A DNA stretch of 7,980 nt from NCBI GenBank assembly GCA_003445895.1, contig DMCD01000083.1:7871-15850 (forward strand). The letters run 5' to 3'. Position 1 is the first letter of the stretch. Every line of letters begins with the position of its first letter. Positions 5,715-7,980 of the stretch are shown one piece after another. The notes under the pieces were generated by a model, which had not been told where the DNA came from, did not search any database, and saw nothing but the letters and a program-made list of their open reading frames with translations. This stretch comes from Lachnoclostridium sp. (GTDB taxonomy: Bacteria; Bacillota; Clostridia; Lachnospirales; Lachnospiraceae). A program made the translations under genes and the position numbers.

Positions 5715-6572
5715 ATGGATGAAATAATCCGCGGACAAGACCTGGTATATGATTATACGGTACAGACCGAGGACGGGGCAGAGCCGGAGGTGCGAAGAGC
5801 GCTCGACCATCTGGATATTGCCATCGAGAAGGGCAGCTTTGTGGCAATTCTCGGGCACAACGGCTCCGGCAAATCGACTCTGGCCAAGCTGATCAACGGC
5901 ATTTATACGCCCACGGAAGGAACCCTTCTGGTGGAAGGGATTGATACCCGCAATGAGGAGCAGATCTGGGAGGTCCGCAGAACGGCGGGCATGGTATTCC
6001 AGAATCCGGACAACCAGATCATCGCCAATGTGGTGGAAGAGGATGTGGGCTTCGGTCCGGAGAATATGGGCATTCCCACCGAGGAGATTCTGGTGCGGGT
6101 GGATAAGGCGCTGGAGGCGGTCGGAATGACAGCCTTCCGGGAGGCATCTCCCAACCGGCTCTCGGGCGGACAGAAGCAGAGAGTGGCCATCGCCGGCGTG
6201 CTGGCGATGAAGCCGGACTGCATCGTGCTGGATGAGCCGACGGCCATGCTGGACCCCAACGGGCGCAAGGAGGTCATTAAGACCATTCATGAGCTGAATA
6301 AGAAGGAGAATATCACGATTCTGCTGATCACCCACTACATGGAAGAGGCGGTGGATGCGGACCGGATTATCGTCATGAATGACGGACAGATGGCCATGGA
6401 CGGAACGCCGGCGGAAATATTTTCCAGAATCGAGGAGCTGAAGGCGCTGGAGCTGGACGTTCCGCAGGTGACGGAGCTGGCGTGGAAGCTTAAGCAGAAG
6501 GGCGCTGCGCTGCCGGACGGAATATTGCATAAGGAAGAACTGGTGGAGGCGCTGTACGCGCTGATGGAGTAA
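5715..6572 (+). CDS. ecfA1: ECF transporter ATPase EcfA1
   Basis: EcfA1 is one of the two cytoplasmic ATPases that power energy-coupling factor importers. With EcfA2 and EcfT it forms a shared module that works with exchangeable substrate-binding S proteins for vitamins and micronutrients. The product is 285 residues, the usual length. Walker A is GHNGSGKST (47-55), the Q-loop is QNPDNQ (Q96), the signature is LSGGQKQR (149-156), Walker B is CIVLDE (169-174) and the switch histidine is H207. GHN in the P-loop and the first place in the operon favour A1 over A2. The C-terminal extension (about 235-285) is typical of EcfA proteins. The ribosome site is modest: GGAAAG lies 12 bases before the ATG. 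Only six bases separate it from ecfA2. No S-component gene is visible. Confidence 0.95.
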   Translation: MDEIIRGQDLVYDYTVQTEDGAEPEVRRALDHLDIAIEKGSFVAILGHNGSGKSTLAKLINGIYTPTEGTLLVEGIDTRNEEQIWEVRRTAGMVFQNPDNQIIANVVEEDVGFGPENMGIPTEEILVRVDKALEAVGMTAFREASPNRLSGGQKQRVAIAGVLAMKPDCIVLDEPTAMLDPNGRKEVIKTIHELNKKENITILLITHYMEEAVDADRIIVMNDGQMAMDGTPAEIFSRIEELKALELDVPQVTELAWKLKQKGAALPDGILHKEELVEALYALME

Positions 6573-6578
6573 GACAGA

Positions 6579-7442
6579 ATGGGAATCCGTGCAGAACATC
6601 TGAGTTATATCTACAATGCCGGCACCGCCATGGAGTCGGCAGCGATTCGGGATGTGAGCTTTGAGATAAATGACGGGGAATTCGTCGGCCTGATCGGACA
6701 TACGGGCTCGGGCAAGTCGACGCTGATTCAGCATCTGAACGGGCTGATCCGCGCGACGGAGGGCGACATTCTCTACGAAGGAACAAGTATTTACAGCAAG
6801 GGCTATCCGATGAAGGAGCTGCGGGGCAAGGTGGGACTGGTATTCCAGTACCCGGAGCACCAGCTGTTTGAGGCGGATGTGCTGACTGACGTGTGCTTCG
6901 GCCCCAGGAATCTGGGCTGTTCCGAGGCGGAGACGAAGAAACGGGCACTCCACGCTCTCCGGCTGGTGGGCCTGGAGGAGGAACTGTACACCAAGTCCCC
7001 CTTTGAGCTTTCCGGCGGCCAGAAGAGGCGTGTGGCCATCGCCGGCGTTCTGGCCATGCGGCCCCAGATGATGATTCTGGATGAGCCCACGGCGGGCCTG
7101 GACCCCCGGGGACGGGATGAGATTCTGGACCAGGTGGCGAGACTGAACCGGCAGCACGGGCTGACCATCCTTCTGGTGTCCCACAGCATGGAGGATATGG
7201 CCCGCTATGTGGACCGGCTTCTCGTGATGAATCACGGCTCGCTGGTCTATGACGATACGCCGAAGGCTGTCTTTACGCATTACAAGGAGCTGGAGAAGAT
7301 GGGCCTGGCGGCGCCGGAGGTCACCTATATCGCCGAGGAGCTGCGGGAGAGGGGAATTGATCTTGCTCCGTCCATCACGACGGTGGATGAGGCGGTGGAG
7401 GCTATCTTTCCGCTCCTTAAAAAGAAAGGGGGGAAGGGCTGA
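6579..7442 (+). CDS. ecfA2: ECF transporter ATPase EcfA2
   Basis: EcfA2 is the second ATPase of the ECF module and pairs with EcfA1 to form the two ATP sites. The product is 287 residues. Walker A is GHTGSGKST (40-48), the Q-loop is QYPEHQLF (Q90), the signature is LSGGQKRR (144-151), Walker B is MMILDE (164-169) with AGLDP after it, and the switch histidine is H202. All catalytic parts look intact. GHT in the P-loop matches A2 proteins. GGAG at 6566-6569, within the end of ecfA1, is the likely ribosome site, implying translational coupling. The gene ends in a lysine/glycine tail (LKKKGGKG) encoded by an A-run and a six-G run. Its stop TGA shares one base with the ecfT start ATG, so EcfA2 and EcfT are probably made together. 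Confidence 0.95.
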   Translation: MGIRAEHLSYIYNAGTAMESAAIRDVSFEINDGEFVGLIGHTGSGKSTLIQHLNGLIRATEGDILYEGTSIYSKGYPMKELRGKVGLVFQYPEHQLFEADVLTDVCFGPRNLGCSEAETKKRALHALRLVGLEEELYTKSPFELSGGQKRRVAIAGVLAMRPQMMILDEPTAGLDPRGRDEILDQVARLNRQHGLTILLVSHSMEDMARYVDRLLVMNHGSLVYDDTPKAVFTHYKELEKMGLAAPEVTYIAEELRERGIDLAPSITTVDEAVEAIFPLLKKKGGKG

Positions 7443-7444
7443 TG
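7425..7444 (+). promoter_or_regulatory. Coupled start of ecfT within the end of ecfA2
   Basis: The G-rich stretch AAAGGGGGGAAGGG (7425-7438) includes AGGGGG, nine bases before ATG 7442, which can act as the ribosome site with wobble pairing. TGA (7440-7442) and ATG (7442-7444) overlap as TGATG, the usual mark of termination-reinitiation coupling. Confidence 0.65.
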
Positions 7445-7980
7445 ATCCGGGAAATCACGATCGGTCAGTATTATCCGGTGGATTCGGTGATTCACAGACT
7501 GGACCCCAGAACAAAGCTGGCGGGAACGCTTCTGTTCATTGTGGCGCTGTTCTGCGCCAATAATGTGGCGGGATATGCGATTATCACGGTGTTCCTCGCG
7601 GCGGTCATAAAGCTTTCCAACGTCCCGTTCAAGTTTATCGTGCGGGGCCTTCGGGCAGTGCTGGTGCTGCTCCTTATAAGCGTCCTGTTCAACCTGTTTT
7701 TAACCAGCGGTACGGTGATCTGGCAGTTCAAATTCCTGAAAATCACGGAGGAGGGACTCCGGCTCTCGGTATTCATGGCGCTGCGCCTGATTTACCTGGT
7801 GATCGGCTCTTCTGTCATGACCCTCACCACGACGCCGAACCAGCTGACGGACGGCATGGAGCAGGGACTTCGGGGATTTGCGAAGTTTCACGTGCCGGTG
7901 CATGAGATTGCGATGATGATGTCCATCGCCCTCCGGTTTATCCCGATTCTGGTGGAGGAGACGGACCGCATCATGAAGGC
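7442..7980 (+). CDS. ecfT: ECF transporter membrane subunit EcfT, 5' part (3'-truncated by window edge)
   Basis: EcfT is the membrane scaffold of ECF importers. It links the EcfA1/EcfA2 motor to the substrate-binding S protein. The frame is open from ATG 7442 to the window end, giving 179 full codons of a protein usually about 265 long. The N-terminus is typical (MIREITIGQYYPVDSVIHRL, then DPRTKL at 21-26). Hydrophobic segments lie at about 26-40, 42-58, 72-88 and 108-127. LTTTPNQLTDGMEQGLRG and HEIAMMMSIALRFIPILVEETDRIMKA are conserved cytoplasmic coupling regions of the family. The paired ARG-type coupling motifs expected in the C-terminal cytoplasmic helices are not visible, because the window stops just before the first. 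The gene overlaps ecfA2 by one base. In related genomes truA, rplM and rpsI commonly follow. Confidence 0.94.
   Translation, partial: MIREITIGQYYPVDSVIHRLDPRTKLAGTLLFIVALFCANNVAGYAIITVFLAAVIKLSNVPFKFIVRGLRAVLVLLLISVLFNLFLTSGTVIWQFKFLKITEEGLRLSVFMALRLIYLVIGSSVMTLTTTPNQLTDGMEQGLRGFAKFHVPVHEIAMMMSIALRFIPILVEETDRIMK

Noticed and set aside
5707..5727. Six-codon frame (MKQWMK) overlapping the ecfA1 start
   Set aside because: GGAAAG is better spaced for this ATG than for ecfA1, which raised the idea of a leader peptide. The frame is too short and generic to support that.
4702..5847. 381-residue open frame on the - strand
   Set aside because: It is antisense to the lipoprotein gene and the start of ecfA1, has no recognisable domain, and has no supporting ribosome site. 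It is a composition shadow.
5646..7280. 544-residue open frame on the - strand
   Set aside because: It lies antisense to ecfA1 and ecfA2, both clear ABC ATPases with intact motifs. Its translation is rich in H, R, L and Q without any recognised domain, the usual look of the reverse of a GC-rich gene.

Overview
The window is ordinary chromosomal DNA from a Gram-positive Clostridia-type bacterium, most likely a Lachnospiraceae member. This rests on the gene order rpsK-rpsD-rpoA-rplQ followed further on by ecfA1-ecfA2-ecfT, on an S4 protein starting MAVDRVPVLKRC, on an enlarged L17 of 178 residues, and on strong AGGAGG ribosome binding sites. The family assignment comes from remembered sequence character, not from a search. 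Every supported gene is on the + strand, and coding density is high.

Region 1 (1-2555) is the end of the ribosomal protein/RNA polymerase alpha operon: the last 76 codons of rpsK (S11), then rpsD (S4), rpoA (RNA polymerase alpha) and rplQ (L17). It closes with a strong intrinsic terminator at 2519-2555. The 85-base rpoA-rplQ gap holds a possible stem-loop just before the rplQ ribosome binding site.

Region 2 (2556-5670) starts with a promoter-like sequence (2612-2640). A 38-bp imperfect palindrome (2641-2678) sits over its predicted start point. Then come glgA (glycogen synthase), a small DUF212/divergent PAP2 membrane protein read from a TTG start, and a lipoprotein resembling the SurA/PrsA/parvulin foldases. 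Gaps of 25 and 29 bases suggest co-transcription.

Region 3 (5715-7980) encodes the shared energizing module of an ECF (group II) vitamin/micronutrient importer: the ATPases EcfA1 and EcfA2 and the 5' part of the membrane protein EcfT, which runs off the right edge. EcfA2 and EcfT overlap by one base. No convincing promoter or terminator separates this module from the glgA group, so all six genes may form one transcript.

I saw no mobile element, CRISPR array, tRNA, rRNA or riboswitch, and no clearly new system. The points most worth a second look are the palindrome at the glgA promoter, the glgA/DUF212/lipoprotein block between rplQ and the ECF genes, the L17 insertion, and the G-rich ecfA2/ecfT junction.
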